A stretch of 64,000 nt of DNA from a bacterium (GTDB taxonomy: Bacteria > Armatimonadota > Zipacnadia > Zipacnadales > UBA11051): positions 1 through 64,000 of the forward strand of contig JAUVVY010000015.1 in the NCBI GenBank assembly GCA_030604405.1, written 5' to 3'. Positions 7,944 to 16,247 of this stretch are shown piece by piece. The position numbers were made by a program, and so were the translations under genes. Each line of letters begins with the position of its first letter. The stretch's first letter is position 1. The notes below the pieces were generated by a model. It was not told where the DNA came from. It saw only the letters and a program-made list of their open reading frames with translations, and did no database searches.

Positions 7944-8693
7944 ATGTCATCTCGCTGGGACGACATGACGAGCAAGCAGCTCTTCGAAGAGCTCCGCGCA
8001 TCAGGCGACCCCAAGTTGCGGGATTACCTGATCAACAAGCACGAGGGGCTGGTGCGGCATGTCGCCCGGGAATATGTCGAATCCGGTGAGGACTACGAGG
8101 ACATCGTCAGCGTCGGACACATCGGTCTCATCAACGCCGTTGACCGCTTCGACCCCTCGCGCGGCACTAAGTTTGCTACCTTCGCGGTGCCTACGATCAA
8201 GGGCGAAATCCGGCGCTATTTTAGGGACCTGACCTGGTCCATGCGAGTGCCTCGGCGCCTGCAGGAGCTTTCCACCAAGGCACGCGCAACTCAGCAGCGC
8301 CTCACCCAGCATCTGCACCGCTCGCCGACCTACGCGGAGGTCGCCACCGAACTCGGAGTGAGCGAGGAGCAAGTCATAGAGGCCATGGAGGTCGGGCGTC
8401 AGTACGAGTTGGTCAGCATCGAGGACGGCGCCAACCACAGCGAGGACGGGGCCGCTTACATAGACCGCGCCGGAGAAAATGACCCGGCACTACACGAGTT
8501 CTTGAACCGTCAGGAAACCGCCGAGTATCTCGAGCGCTTGCCCACACGCGAACGTGTCATACTCGTTATGCGCTACCACCTGGACATGTCGCAGGAAGCT
8601 GTGGGCGAGCGGTTGGGTATATCACAAATGCACGTATCGCGCCTGCAGCACCGCGCCCTGCAGCGCATGCATCAAATGATGAACACACAGTGA
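7944..8693 (+). CDS. RNA polymerase sigma factor of the SigB/SigF/SigG type
   Basis: About 249 residues with sigma70 region 2 (DIVSVGHIGLINAVDRFDP, KFATFAVPTIKGEIRRYFRD), region 3 (PRRLQEL, RSPTYAEVATELGVSEEQV) and region 4 (PTRERVILVMRYHLDMSQEA, then an HTH with GISQMHVSRLQHRA). This layout, without region 1.1, is that of stress and sporulation sigma factors controlled by partner switching, as its position after the kinase confirms. A TTG at 7941 is an alternative start one codon earlier. The GTGA at the end starts the permease gene. Confidence 0.92.
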   Translation: MSSRWDDMTSKQLFEELRASGDPKLRDYLINKHEGLVRHVAREYVESGEDYEDIVSVGHIGLINAVDRFDPSRGTKFATFAVPTIKGEIRRYFRDLTWSMRVPRRLQELSTKARATQQRLTQHLHRSPTYAEVATELGVSEEQVIEAMEVGRQYELVSIEDGANHSEDGAAYIDRAGENDPALHEFLNRQETAEYLERLPTRERVILVMRYHLDMSQEAVGERLGISQMHVSRLQHRALQRMHQMMNTQ

Positions 8694-10084
8694 ACACCCT
8701 CAACGGCACAGACAAGACCGAACACAGGCCGCCGGAGGAGCGAACGGCGCCATCTGTCTCCAGGTATCTTTACCGCTGGGGCGGCACTGTCCTGGCAGTA
8801 TTCGTAGGTGGCATGTTAATCCTGCTCACCTACTACGTACTGGTGAAACTGCAGCGCGTGCTGTGGATCTTCGCTCTCAGCGTGCTTGTCGCGTACTTCC
8901 TCGAGCCGGTAATTCAGCGGCTGCAGAAAGCCGGCTGGTCGCGCACCGGGGCGGTATGGGCGGTGCTCGGTGCCGTAGTGCTGGTGATGGTGCTGGCCGG
9001 CTGGGCCGTTATCCCGGCACTGGTCAACCAGGTCCAGGATGCCGCCGAGAACTGGACACAGTACAGTGATCAGGCCACAATTACCTATGAGCAACTACGC
9101 AGCAAGCTATACGCCTGGGTAGGCCGCCTCTACCCGCAGGTGGGAACGACCAACTTCCTGGACAGCAAGATCCCCGAGGCACAGGAGTGGCTTGCCAAAA
9201 ACGTGCCCGCAATGCTGGAGTGGGTAAGCCGCCAGCTCGTCGCATCGCTGGGCTTGCTCGGCCTGACGGTCATTGTGCTCATTCTCAGCTTCCATTTCAT
9301 GATGTTGGCCGAGACGCTGCGGGCCACCGTGCAAAAGCTCATACCCCGGCAGCACAGCGCGGAAGTCGAGGCAGTAGGCAGCGAGATCGGCACCATGCTC
9401 GGTCAGTATCTACGCGGTATCGCAGTTCTGTTTTTCGCTAACGGCATCGGCGCTGTCATCATCATGTCCGCTCTCAGCCTCTTCTTCGGCAACAAGTATG
9501 CGCTAGTTGTCGGCGTACTGACCGGTATCACTAATATGGTTCCGTATGTCGGGCCGGTGGTCAGCGCGGGCAGCGCAGGCTACTTGACCTACGTGACAGC
9601 TGAGCCGAGCACCGCCCTACTGGCAAGCCTGCTGGCAATGGGGCTGATGTTGGTGATGAGTCAGTACTTCGCAATCATCGTCCAGCCGAAGCTCATCGGC
9701 CGCCGCATCAACCTGCATCCGCTGGTCATTCTTTTCGCCATGTTTGCCGGCTACGAACTGTTCGGCCTCATCGGCGTCATTATCGGCATGCCAATTGCGG
9801 CAAGTATCAAGATCATCCTGGCAAAGTGGATACCCGTTATCGGCCCGGGGCCTGAAGTACGCGCCCCATCAGAGCCGCTGCTGCTCGATATTTCTCAGGG
9901 CATGAGGCATCTCTGGGCCTACCTGCAAAGACTGCACGGTCGAAATGCCGACACTGATGAAGTCAACCCCGACGCCAAGACCGAATGTCAAGAGTCGCCG
10001 GAGGCAGACACACCCGAAAGCCATCAGGCGGGCGATGACCAACCCGCTAGAGCCGAAAAGCAAGATGGCGACGGGGACGAGTAA
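8690..10084 (+). CDS. AI-2E family (PerM-like) membrane transporter
   Basis: The 464-residue inner-membrane protein has the family pattern: an N-terminal TM pair (GGTVLAVFVGGMLILLTYYV and a following helix with FALSVLVAYFLEP), a soluble helical segment (about residues 110-180), then five or so TM helices containing NMVPYVGPVV, PKLIGRRINLHPLVILF and the GVIIGMPIAA region. The 70-residue acidic tail is not part of the family core. Members have been linked to AI-2 export or Na+/H+ transport; substrate is unknown here. It starts by a 4-base overlap with the sigma gene and ends 4 bases before alaS. Confidence 0.85.
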   Translation: MNTLNGTDKTEHRPPEERTAPSVSRYLYRWGGTVLAVFVGGMLILLTYYVLVKLQRVLWIFALSVLVAYFLEPVIQRLQKAGWSRTGAVWAVLGAVVLVMVLAGWAVIPALVNQVQDAAENWTQYSDQATITYEQLRSKLYAWVGRLYPQVGTTNFLDSKIPEAQEWLAKNVPAMLEWVSRQLVASLGLLGLTVIVLILSFHFMMLAETLRATVQKLIPRQHSAEVEAVGSEIGTMLGQYLRGIAVLFFANGIGAVIIMSALSLFFGNKYALVVGVLTGITNMVPYVGPVVSAGSAGYLTYVTAEPSTALLASLLAMGLMLVMSQYFAIIVQPKLIGRRINLHPLVILFAMFAGYELFGLIGVIIGMPIAASIKIILAKWIPVIGPGPEVRAPSEPLLLDISQGMRHLWAYLQRLHGRNADTDEVNPDAKTECQESPEADTPESHQAGDDQPARAEKQDGDGDE

Positions 10085-10088
10085 GATC

Positions 10089-12737
10089 ATGACCACCCAG
10101 CAACTACGTCAACTGTTTCTTGACTATTTCGCGGACCGCGACCACCTGGTGCAACCGAGTGCGCCTCTGGTGCTGCACGACGACCCAACAAGCCTTTTCA
10201 CCAGCGCAGGCATGCAGCCGTATATGGCCGCTTTCCGTGGCGAAGAGGAGCCGCCCGCACCACGCGCAGTCAGCATACAAAAATGCCTCCGTACCGTTGA
10301 CATAGAGGGCGTGGGGTATCACAACCGTTACGCCACCTTCTTTGAAATGATGGGCAACTTCTCCTTCGGCGATTATTTCAAGGAGGGGGGCATTGAGCTC
10401 GCCTGGGATCTTGTGACCGATGTGCTCGGCCTGCCCAAAGATGACCTCTACATCACCGTCCATACGGATGACGACGAGGCCGAAGAGATCTGGCATAAGA
10501 AGATCGGCGTGCCGATGCAGCGCATCAGCCGGCTCGGACGCGAGGACAACTGGTGGCCGAAGGATCGCTGGGAGGGCCCCTGCGGGCCGTGCAGCGAAAT
10601 CCACCTCGATCTCGGCCCTGAATTCGGCTGCGACAAGCCCGGCTGCACGGTCGGCTGCGACTGCGACCGCTACCTGGAACTGTGGAACCTCGTCTTTCAG
10701 ATGTACACCGAGGCCGAAGACGGCACTCTCACCCCGCTGCCGGCGGCTGGTATTGATACCGGCCTGGGCCTGGAGCGGCTGGCGCTGGTGATGCAGGGCG
10801 TCCGCCACCTCGAAGAAACCGACGAGATGGCGCACATAATGGACCGCATCGTCGCAGTAATCAATGAGCAGACCGGCTCGAATTATGCGTACGGCGATGA
10901 TGGCCATCACGATCTGGCCTTGCGCATCATCACTGACCATCTACGCGCCGCCGCCTTCATCCGGGCCGGCGGTGTGGCACCATCCAACGAGGGTGCCGGC
11001 TACGTGCTGCGCCGCCTTATCCGCAGGGCGTTCCGCTACGGTCGCCAGCTCGGCGCCACCGAGCCGTTTCTGCATAAGGCCATCCCTGCCGTCACCGAGG
11101 CGATGGGGCAGCACTACACGGAGTTGGGGGAAAAAGAGGAATTCTCCGCCCAACTGGTACACCGCGAGGAGCAACGCTTTGCCTCCACGCTGCGCCAGGG
11201 CATGAATATGTTTGAAGAGATAGCCATCGAGTTGCAACAGGCCCGCCGGGACACCATCCCGGGCGAGAAGGCCTTTACTCTATACGACACCTACGGCTTT
11301 CCTGTCGAGCTAACGGTAGAAATGGCCGCCGAATGCGGCCTGAAGGTTGACATGGAAGGCTTCGAGCAGGCGATGGCGGCTCAGAGAGTTAGGTCGGGCA
11401 GGGGCGCAGGACTGGCCACGGCGGAAGAGATCATTTCGCTGGCGCATCTGCCGGCCACTGAATTTGTCGGCTACGACACACAGAGCACCAGCAGCAAGAT
11501 CATCGCGCTCCTGGCCGGTGACGAGCAGATTGACTTGGCCAAAGCCGAACAGGAGCTTACTGTCATACTGGACACGACCCCGTTCTACGCCGAACAGGGT
11601 GGCCAGGTCGGCGACGAGGGCATCATCAACAGCTCCGAATTCGAGTTCGCAGTCCGCAACACTGTGAGCCATGGAGACAAGGTGCTGCACCTTGGCACTC
11701 TCAAGCGCGGCACGATGCAGGTCGGCGACGAGGTCACTGCCGCAGTTGACACTGCGCGACGGCGGGCGATCATGCGCCACCACACCGGCACACACCTGCT
11801 GCATGCCGCGCTGCGCAAGGTGGTCGGGGAGCATGTGTCGCAATCCGGTTCGCTGGTGGCTCCTGACCGGCTGCGCTTTGACTTCACCCATCACGAAGCG
11901 GTCACGCCGGAGCAATTGGCCGAAGTTGAACTCATCTGCAACGAATGGATTTTGGACAACCGCATCTTGTCGGTCGCCGAGATGGACTATGACGAAGCGA
12001 TAAAGCAGGGTGCGATCGCCATCTTTACGGAGAAGTACGACCAGCAGGTCCGCACTGTCCGAACCGAAGGCATCAGCATGGAGCTGTGCGGCGGCACGCA
12101 TGTCGGCAGCACCGGCGAGATAGGAAGTCTGCACATCATCAGCGAAAGTAGCGTCGCGGCGGGCATCAGGCGCATCGAGGCAGTCACGGGCATGGGGGCT
12201 GTGCAGCACCAGCGGCAGTTGGCGGATCAGGCGCACGAACTGGCCGCTGAGTTGAATTGTCCTCCGGACGATATTGCCGCCCGCATCGCTCAGCTTAGAG
12301 AGCAGATCGCCGACCTGAGCAAGCAGGTCGAGGCCGCCCGCACTGCCAGCGCCTCTGTGGATCTGCACGAGCTTATTGATGCCGCGGTCGTCGTGGAGGG
12401 CATCACCCTTGTCAGTGCTCAGGTCCCGGGAGCGAATCGGAAACTGCTTGGTCAGGTTGCCGATCAACTGGCCGCAAAGCTGGATCGAGCTGCCGTCATC
12501 CTGGGCTGTGAGGAAGATGGAACCGTGTCGCTTGTCTGCAAGGTATCCTCCGATGCCGTCGCCGCCGGTGCCAATGCTGGTGGGCTGATTAGCCACGTCG
12601 CCAGTGCATGTGGTGGCGGCGGAGGTGGCAAGGCCGAGTACGCCGAGGGCGCCGGGAAGAACCCGGAGAAACTTCGAGAAGCACTTGATGCGGCGGCCAA
12701 CGCGCTCAAGCAGCAACTGGCTGATCAGTCATCTTAG
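10089..12737 (+). CDS. alaS: Alanyl-tRNA synthetase
   Basis: The 882-residue class II synthetase is full length. Motif 1 region SAGMQPYMAAF, catalytic core GIDTGLGLERLALV, the editing domain with HHTGTHLLHAALR and ELCGGTHVGSTGEIG (the zinc His and Cys ligands), a coiled-coil linker (about 720-770) and the C-terminal DHH-associated domain with the Gly-rich loop before KAEYAEGAGK are all visible. ATG 10089 (MTTQQLRQLF) is the conserved start and sits 4 bases after the permease stop; longer in-frame starts reach back into the permease gene and are unlikely. The catalytic domain carries a cysteine cluster (CDKPGCTVGCDCDRY). Confidence 0.97.
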   Translation: MTTQQLRQLFLDYFADRDHLVQPSAPLVLHDDPTSLFTSAGMQPYMAAFRGEEEPPAPRAVSIQKCLRTVDIEGVGYHNRYATFFEMMGNFSFGDYFKEGGIELAWDLVTDVLGLPKDDLYITVHTDDDEAEEIWHKKIGVPMQRISRLGREDNWWPKDRWEGPCGPCSEIHLDLGPEFGCDKPGCTVGCDCDRYLELWNLVFQMYTEAEDGTLTPLPAAGIDTGLGLERLALVMQGVRHLEETDEMAHIMDRIVAVINEQTGSNYAYGDDGHHDLALRIITDHLRAAAFIRAGGVAPSNEGAGYVLRRLIRRAFRYGRQLGATEPFLHKAIPAVTEAMGQHYTELGEKEEFSAQLVHREEQRFASTLRQGMNMFEEIAIELQQARRDTIPGEKAFTLYDTYGFPVELTVEMAAECGLKVDMEGFEQAMAAQRVRSGRGAGLATAEEIISLAHLPATEFVGYDTQSTSSKIIALLAGDEQIDLAKAEQELTVILDTTPFYAEQGGQVGDEGIINSSEFEFAVRNTVSHGDKVLHLGTLKRGTMQVGDEVTAAVDTARRRAIMRHHTGTHLLHAALRKVVGEHVSQSGSLVAPDRLRFDFTHHEAVTPEQLAEVELICNEWILDNRILSVAEMDYDEAIKQGAIAIFTEKYDQQVRTVRTEGISMELCGGTHVGSTGEIGSLHIISESSVAAGIRRIEAVTGMGAVQHQRQLADQAHELAAELNCPPDDIAARIAQLREQIADLSKQVEAARTASASVDLHELIDAAVVVEGITLVSAQVPGANRKLLGQVADQLAAKLDRAAVILGCEEDGTVSLVCKVSSDAVAAGANAGGLISHVASACGGGGGGKAEYAEGAGKNPEKLREALDAAANALKQQLADQSS

Positions 12738-12845
12738 TGCCGAAACGGCTGTCGAGCTGCAACTGTACGTATGTAAATCTGGGCCAATTCGAGTTATGCA
12801 GGGATGGCCTGCGAGCTGTTAGTCGTAATGGAGGGGCCTGTCGCA

Positions 12846-12870
12846 GTCGGCTTTGTCGTTCAAAGCCGAC
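12846..12870 (+). terminator. Hairpin downstream of alaS
   Basis: GTCGGCTTT (12846-12854) pairs perfectly with AAAGCCGAC (12862-12870) around a 7-base loop, 109 bases after the alaS stop. There is no T-run. It could end the rarA-alaS operon or be one of the palindromic repeats common in this window. Confidence 0.4.
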
Positions 12871-12954
12871 AAGCCTGGCCCAGCCGTTGAAGTTTGCCCT
12901 TCTGGTATGGCTATTTCGCCGAAATAGGTGCATGCTTTTTGTCGTCCGGAGGGC

Positions 12955-12984
12955 GGGGTACCCGCGCCGCAGGCGTGGGTCAGG
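12955..12984. repeat. Intergenic repeat, copy 1
   Basis: GGGGTACCCGCGCCGCAGGC followed by GTGGGTCAGG matches 30909-30938 at 26 of 30 positions. Both copies are intergenic and contain a GGGTACCC palindrome followed by a GCC-loop-GGC hairpin. Confidence 0.6.
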
Positions 12985-13136
12985 GTGGATTTTGCGGAAG
13001 CAAAATTCGGGTTCCCTATCCGGCCCACGACTTGTCACAGCACCATCGCCTACGATCAGACCTGCGCGCCTCACGCAGCGCAAATCTGCACAACTACTGT
13101 AGAAAGCCCGGCCCACGCGATGGCAAGAGAGGGCGT

Positions 13137-13610
13137 ATGAAATACCTCGGCGTTGACCCGGGAGAAAGTAGAGTGGGCCTCGCCATCTCCGACCCGGATG
13201 GCAAGTTGGCCATGCCTCTCAGCGTGCTGCACGAAGCAGACCGGCAAGCCCAGGTTGATGCGATCCTGCAGGTTGCGAAGGAGCAGGACGCGGAGGCGAT
13301 TGTCGTAGGTATGCCCTATACACTGCGCGGAGATGTCGGCCCGTCCGCCGAACGTGTGCAGGCCCATGTGGAGCTACTAAAGCAGAACACGGCGCTCCCT
13401 GTTCATACCTGGGACGAACGCTTCAGTAGCGGGATCGCTGAGAATGTTCTCTTGCAGGCCGATGTCAGCCGCGCAGGCCGCAAGCAGCATATTGACAAGC
13501 TCGCCGCGGCCATCATGCTCCAGTCGTTTCTCGACAGGCAGGCCACTTCGAGCCCTTCGACAAGCTCACCGCAGGCAGGACAGGCCGCCGAGGAGTGCCC
13601 GCAAAGTTGA
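13137..13610 (+). CDS. ruvX: Holliday junction resolvase-like / pre-16S rRNA nuclease (YqgF)
   Basis: The 157-residue RNase H-fold protein has LGVDPGESRVGLAISD at the N-terminus, AIVVGMPYTLRGDVG in the middle, and WDERFSS followed later by KQHIDKLAAAIMLQSFL. The family matures the 5' end of 16S rRNA and has been proposed as a junction resolvase. ATG 13137 has the conserved MKYLGVDPG start after a GAGAGGG site. The last 19 residues (SSPSTSSPQAG region) lie beyond the family core and are encoded by a copy of a genomic repeat containing CCCTTCGACAAGCTCA. Confidence 0.92.
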   Translation: MKYLGVDPGESRVGLAISDPDGKLAMPLSVLHEADRQAQVDAILQVAKEQDAEAIVVGMPYTLRGDVGPSAERVQAHVELLKQNTALPVHTWDERFSSGIAENVLLQADVSRAGRKQHIDKLAAAIMLQSFLDRQATSSPSTSSPQAGQAAEECPQS

Positions 13611-14620
13611 TCAAGCGCCTGCTCACTATCGCAATTCTGCTGGTACTGCTTGTGGTCGCTGGTAGTGCCTTTTACTACCACTGGGGATTACAGCCCGCGG
13701 ACCCAGACGGTGAAACCCGTCTCATCTACCTGCCGCAGGCGCAGGGCATCTGGGCGATTGCCTCGGTACTTCGGCACGAGGATATTGTTCGCAGCGCCCC
13801 GGTATTCTACGTTGCGTACCGCCTGTACATGCGCACTGGCGAGGCCGGCAAGCTGCCCGCATCATACTTCGACATCTCACCCGCCGATTCGGTGCCTACG
13901 ATCATCTGCTCGCGCTTGCGTAGCCCTGCGGCCCGTCGGATTACTTTTCCCGAGGGCTTCACCTTGAAACAGATAGCCGACCGGATCGCCGCCAGTGATC
14001 TGCTGATCTCAAGGCAAGCCTTCGTGGCAGCGGCGCGAGCGGAGACGGTCAAAGACCTCGTCTTGTTCTGGTTTGAGTCGGACGATCTCGAGGGCTACTT
14101 GTTTCCGGACACATACGAATTCGCCGTCGGCACGCCGGCGTATGAGGTCGTTGCTGTAATGGTCAATAACTTTGAGCTTAGGGTCGTCGGAAACAACAAA
14201 CCGCAGATTGCGAATAATCCTTATTCGTTACACGAGTTGCTCACCATAGCCTCTCTCATCGAACGTGAGGCAGGGGTGGACAAGGACCGCCGCCTGATAT
14301 CCTCCGTCATCTACAACCGCCTGCGAAAAGGCATGAAACTGCAGATTGACGCCACCGTGCAGTACGCGTTGCCGGAGCACAAAGAGCGCCTGCTGCATTC
14401 GGATCTGCGGGTCGAGTCGCCGTACAACACGTACCTGCACGCTGGTCTGCCGCCAGGGCCGATCTGCAACCCCGGTCTGGCCTGTCTGGAGGCGGCTCTC
14501 AACCCGGCGGAGACCGATTACCTGTACTATGTTGTGGGCGCCGACGGAGCACATATATTCAGTCAGACTTACACCGAGCACTTGCTGGCGATAGGCAAGG
14601 CAAGACAGGCTACTCAATAG
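13607..14620 (+). CDS. mltG: Endolytic murein transglycosylase MltG (YceG)
   Basis: About 337 residues: an N-terminal membrane anchor (LLTIAILLVLLVVAGSAFYY), a LysM-like region with RRITFPEGFTLKQIADRIA, and the YceG catalytic domain with LEGYLFPDTYEF, LTIASLIEREAG (catalytic Glu), MKLQIDATVQYAL, ESPYNTYLHAGLPPGPICNPG and LYYVVGADGAHIFS. It cleaves nascent peptidoglycan strands on the outer face of the inner membrane. TTG 13607 overlaps the ruvX stop (TTGA); GTG 13595 is an alternative, but its ribosome site would be too close. Confidence 0.93.
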   Translation: MIKRLLTIAILLVLLVVAGSAFYYHWGLQPADPDGETRLIYLPQAQGIWAIASVLRHEDIVRSAPVFYVAYRLYMRTGEAGKLPASYFDISPADSVPTIICSRLRSPAARRITFPEGFTLKQIADRIAASDLLISRQAFVAAARAETVKDLVLFWFESDDLEGYLFPDTYEFAVGTPAYEVVAVMVNNFELRVVGNNKPQIANNPYSLHELLTIASLIEREAGVDKDRRLISSVIYNRLRKGMKLQIDATVQYALPEHKERLLHSDLRVESPYNTYLHAGLPPGPICNPGLACLEAALNPAETDYLYYVVGADGAHIFSQTYTEHLLAIGKARQATQ

Positions 14621-14657
14621 GCCAGCCTGCAGCATCCGCCTGAGACGGTGAAGCCGA

Positions 14658-15185
14658 GTGTGTGAAGCGTTCCGGCCCAACCTGTACGTCGTGGCCCTGG
14701 AGGACATTGATCTCGATGCTCTGGCCGAGGCACGGATCAAGGGTCTGCTGATCGATCGTGACAAGACCTTGACGGCCTGGTGCAGCCGGGAGGTCTCACC
14801 GGCCAAGCGCCAATGGGTTGAGGCGGCCAAAGAACGCTTCAGCCTCTGTATCGTTTCCAACACTATCTTCTACAAGGGCGTGGGCGCGGTGGCTGAGGAT
14901 CTCGGCATCTCAGTGGTGTGCGGCTGGGGCCTGGGACGCAAACCGCTGCCCGGAGCGATCAGGGCGGCGCTACGGCAGATCAATGTAGAGCCCCGTGAGG
15001 CCGCCATTATTGGCGACCAGCTTTTCGCCGACATCCTTGGGGGCAACCTGCTGGGGCTGTACACGATCCTGGTGGAGCCAGTGCCCGGCAGAGAATTCCC
15101 CGGCACGTCTCTGACGCGCATCCTGGAGCGGATGGTCGCCAGTCGGCTGCGGCTGGCTCCCGAAGACCGCCCGGAGAGGCAATGA
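14658..15185 (+). CDS. YqeG family HAD IIIA-type phosphatase
   Basis: The 175-residue product starts MCEAFRPNLYVVALEDIDLD, as YqeG proteins do, and carries LLIDRDKTLTAW (nucleophile Asp and second Asp), CIVSNT (motif II), GRKPLP (motif III Lys) and IIGDQLFADILGGN (motif IV). The family is widespread in Firmicutes and related Terrabacteria, commonly next to aroE; its substrate is uncertain. The GTG start lies 37 bases after mltG. The 3' end overlaps aroE by 4 bases (ATGA). Confidence 0.88.
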   Translation: MCEAFRPNLYVVALEDIDLDALAEARIKGLLIDRDKTLTAWCSREVSPAKRQWVEAAKERFSLCIVSNTIFYKGVGAVAEDLGISVVCGWGLGRKPLPGAIRAALRQINVEPREAAIIGDQLFADILGGNLLGLYTILVEPVPGREFPGTSLTRILERMVASRLRLAPEDRPERQ

Positions 15186-16093
15186 TGACAATGGACGCTC
15201 AACCCGACTGGCAGAGCTGGTGCGCAGGCCTCAATGGCAGGACCACTGTCACCGGCGTCTTCGGCTGGCCGGTCGAGCACAGCCTCTCGCCGCCGATGCA
15301 CAACGCCGCCTTCGCCGCCTTAGGTCTCAACTGGGCTTATGTGCCCTTCCCGGTGCAACCCGAGCAGCTCCGCGTAGCCATCGCCGGAGTGCGCGCCCTC
15401 GGCATTCGTGGTGTCAATGTCACCATACCCCACAAGAGTGCGGTTATTGAATTCCTGGACGAACTCGACGAAACCGCCGCGACGCTGGCGGCGGCTAACA
15501 CCATTGATGTTTGTGATGGTAAGCTGACTGGGTATAATACCGACGGCTCGGGCTTTGTTGCCTCGATGCGGGAAATCGGCTGGGCCGCGACGGCCCGAGC
15601 GGTGACCATCATCGGCGCCGGCGGCTCTGCCAGGTCCGTGGCCGCTGCCGTGCTACGCGGAAAGGCCAGGCGTCTAAGCATCATCAATCGCACCCCTGCC
15701 AAAGCCGAGGCGCTTGCCGAACTGCTGACTGGTGCTCAGGCGGCGGAAATCACCACTGCCGGTCTGACCGCGCCGCAGGCTGAAGAATCGGTGCGTGAAG
15801 CCGAAATAGTCGTTGACTGCACCTCCGTGGGGATGTATCCGCATGTGGACGTGGCACCAGTGGTCCCGGCTGAGTGGCTTCACGAGGGTCAGCTAGTCTG
15901 TGACCTGACCTACAACCCGCGGCACACCGTATTGCTTAAGGCCGCACAAGACCGCGGCGCCGAGACGTTGGATGGCACTGGGATGCTGGTGCACCAGGGC
16001 GCAATTGCGTTTGAGCGATGGACGGGGCAGCCAGCTCCCATCGAGATTATGCGGCGGGCGCTACTCAACGCGCTGCAGCGGCGGCATGTCTAA
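15182..16093 (+). CDS. aroE: Shikimate 5-dehydrogenase
   Basis: 303 residues. Substrate-binding motif EHSLSPPMHN, catalytic Lys in VNVTIPHKSAV, catalytic Asp in GYNTDGSGF, the NADPH loop IIGAGGSARSVAAA with the phosphate-binding INRTPAKA, and the C-terminal GMLVHQGAIAFERWTG. It reduces 3-dehydroshikimate to shikimate. The start could be any of three Met codons at 15182, 15185 or 15191. With aroB at 48905 it brackets the type IV pilus genes; aroK is not seen. Confidence 0.96.
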   Translation: MMTMDAQPDWQSWCAGLNGRTTVTGVFGWPVEHSLSPPMHNAAFAALGLNWAYVPFPVQPEQLRVAIAGVRALGIRGVNVTIPHKSAVIEFLDELDETAATLAAANTIDVCDGKLTGYNTDGSGFVASMREIGWAATARAVTIIGAGGSARSVAAAVLRGKARRLSIINRTPAKAEALAELLTGAQAAEITTAGLTAPQAEESVREAEIVVDCTSVGMYPHVDVAPVVPAEWLHEGQLVCDLTYNPRHTVLLKAAQDRGAETLDGTGMLVHQGAIAFERWTGQPAPIEIMRRALLNALQRRHV

Positions 16094-16161
16094 GCTGAGG
16101 AGCATGTTCGCCCGGGCGCTATCGGTGCCCGGATGAGAGTTTTTTATCAGACCAGAAGGAT

Positions 16162-16191
16162 TTGACGACGGTGCGCTTAATAACATAGAAT
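16162..16191 (+). promoter_or_regulatory. Promoter of the pilBTCD operon
   Basis: TTGACG (16162-16167), an 18-base spacer and TAGAAT (16186-16191), 56 bases before the pilB ATG, in the only sizeable gap between aroE and pilB. Confidence 0.6.
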
Positions 16192-16247
16192 GTAGGATGA
16201 ATTGACCGTACCGATTCGATATACTTGCCTGCTGGAGTGTAAGGCTC

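Larger units (their letters stand above)
12738..13136. other. 400-base intergenic region with palindromes
   Basis: No convincing gene. It holds the hairpin after alaS (12846-12870), the 30-base repeat shared with 30909-30938 (12955-12984), and a palindrome around 12993-13012 (GATTTTGC, loop, GCAAAATT). The longer start of the ruvX frame at 12894 reads through these repeats and is rejected. Confidence 0.5.

Noticed and set aside
11310-12716. 468-codon minus-strand open frame
   Set aside because: Antisense to alaS, which is complete and conserved.
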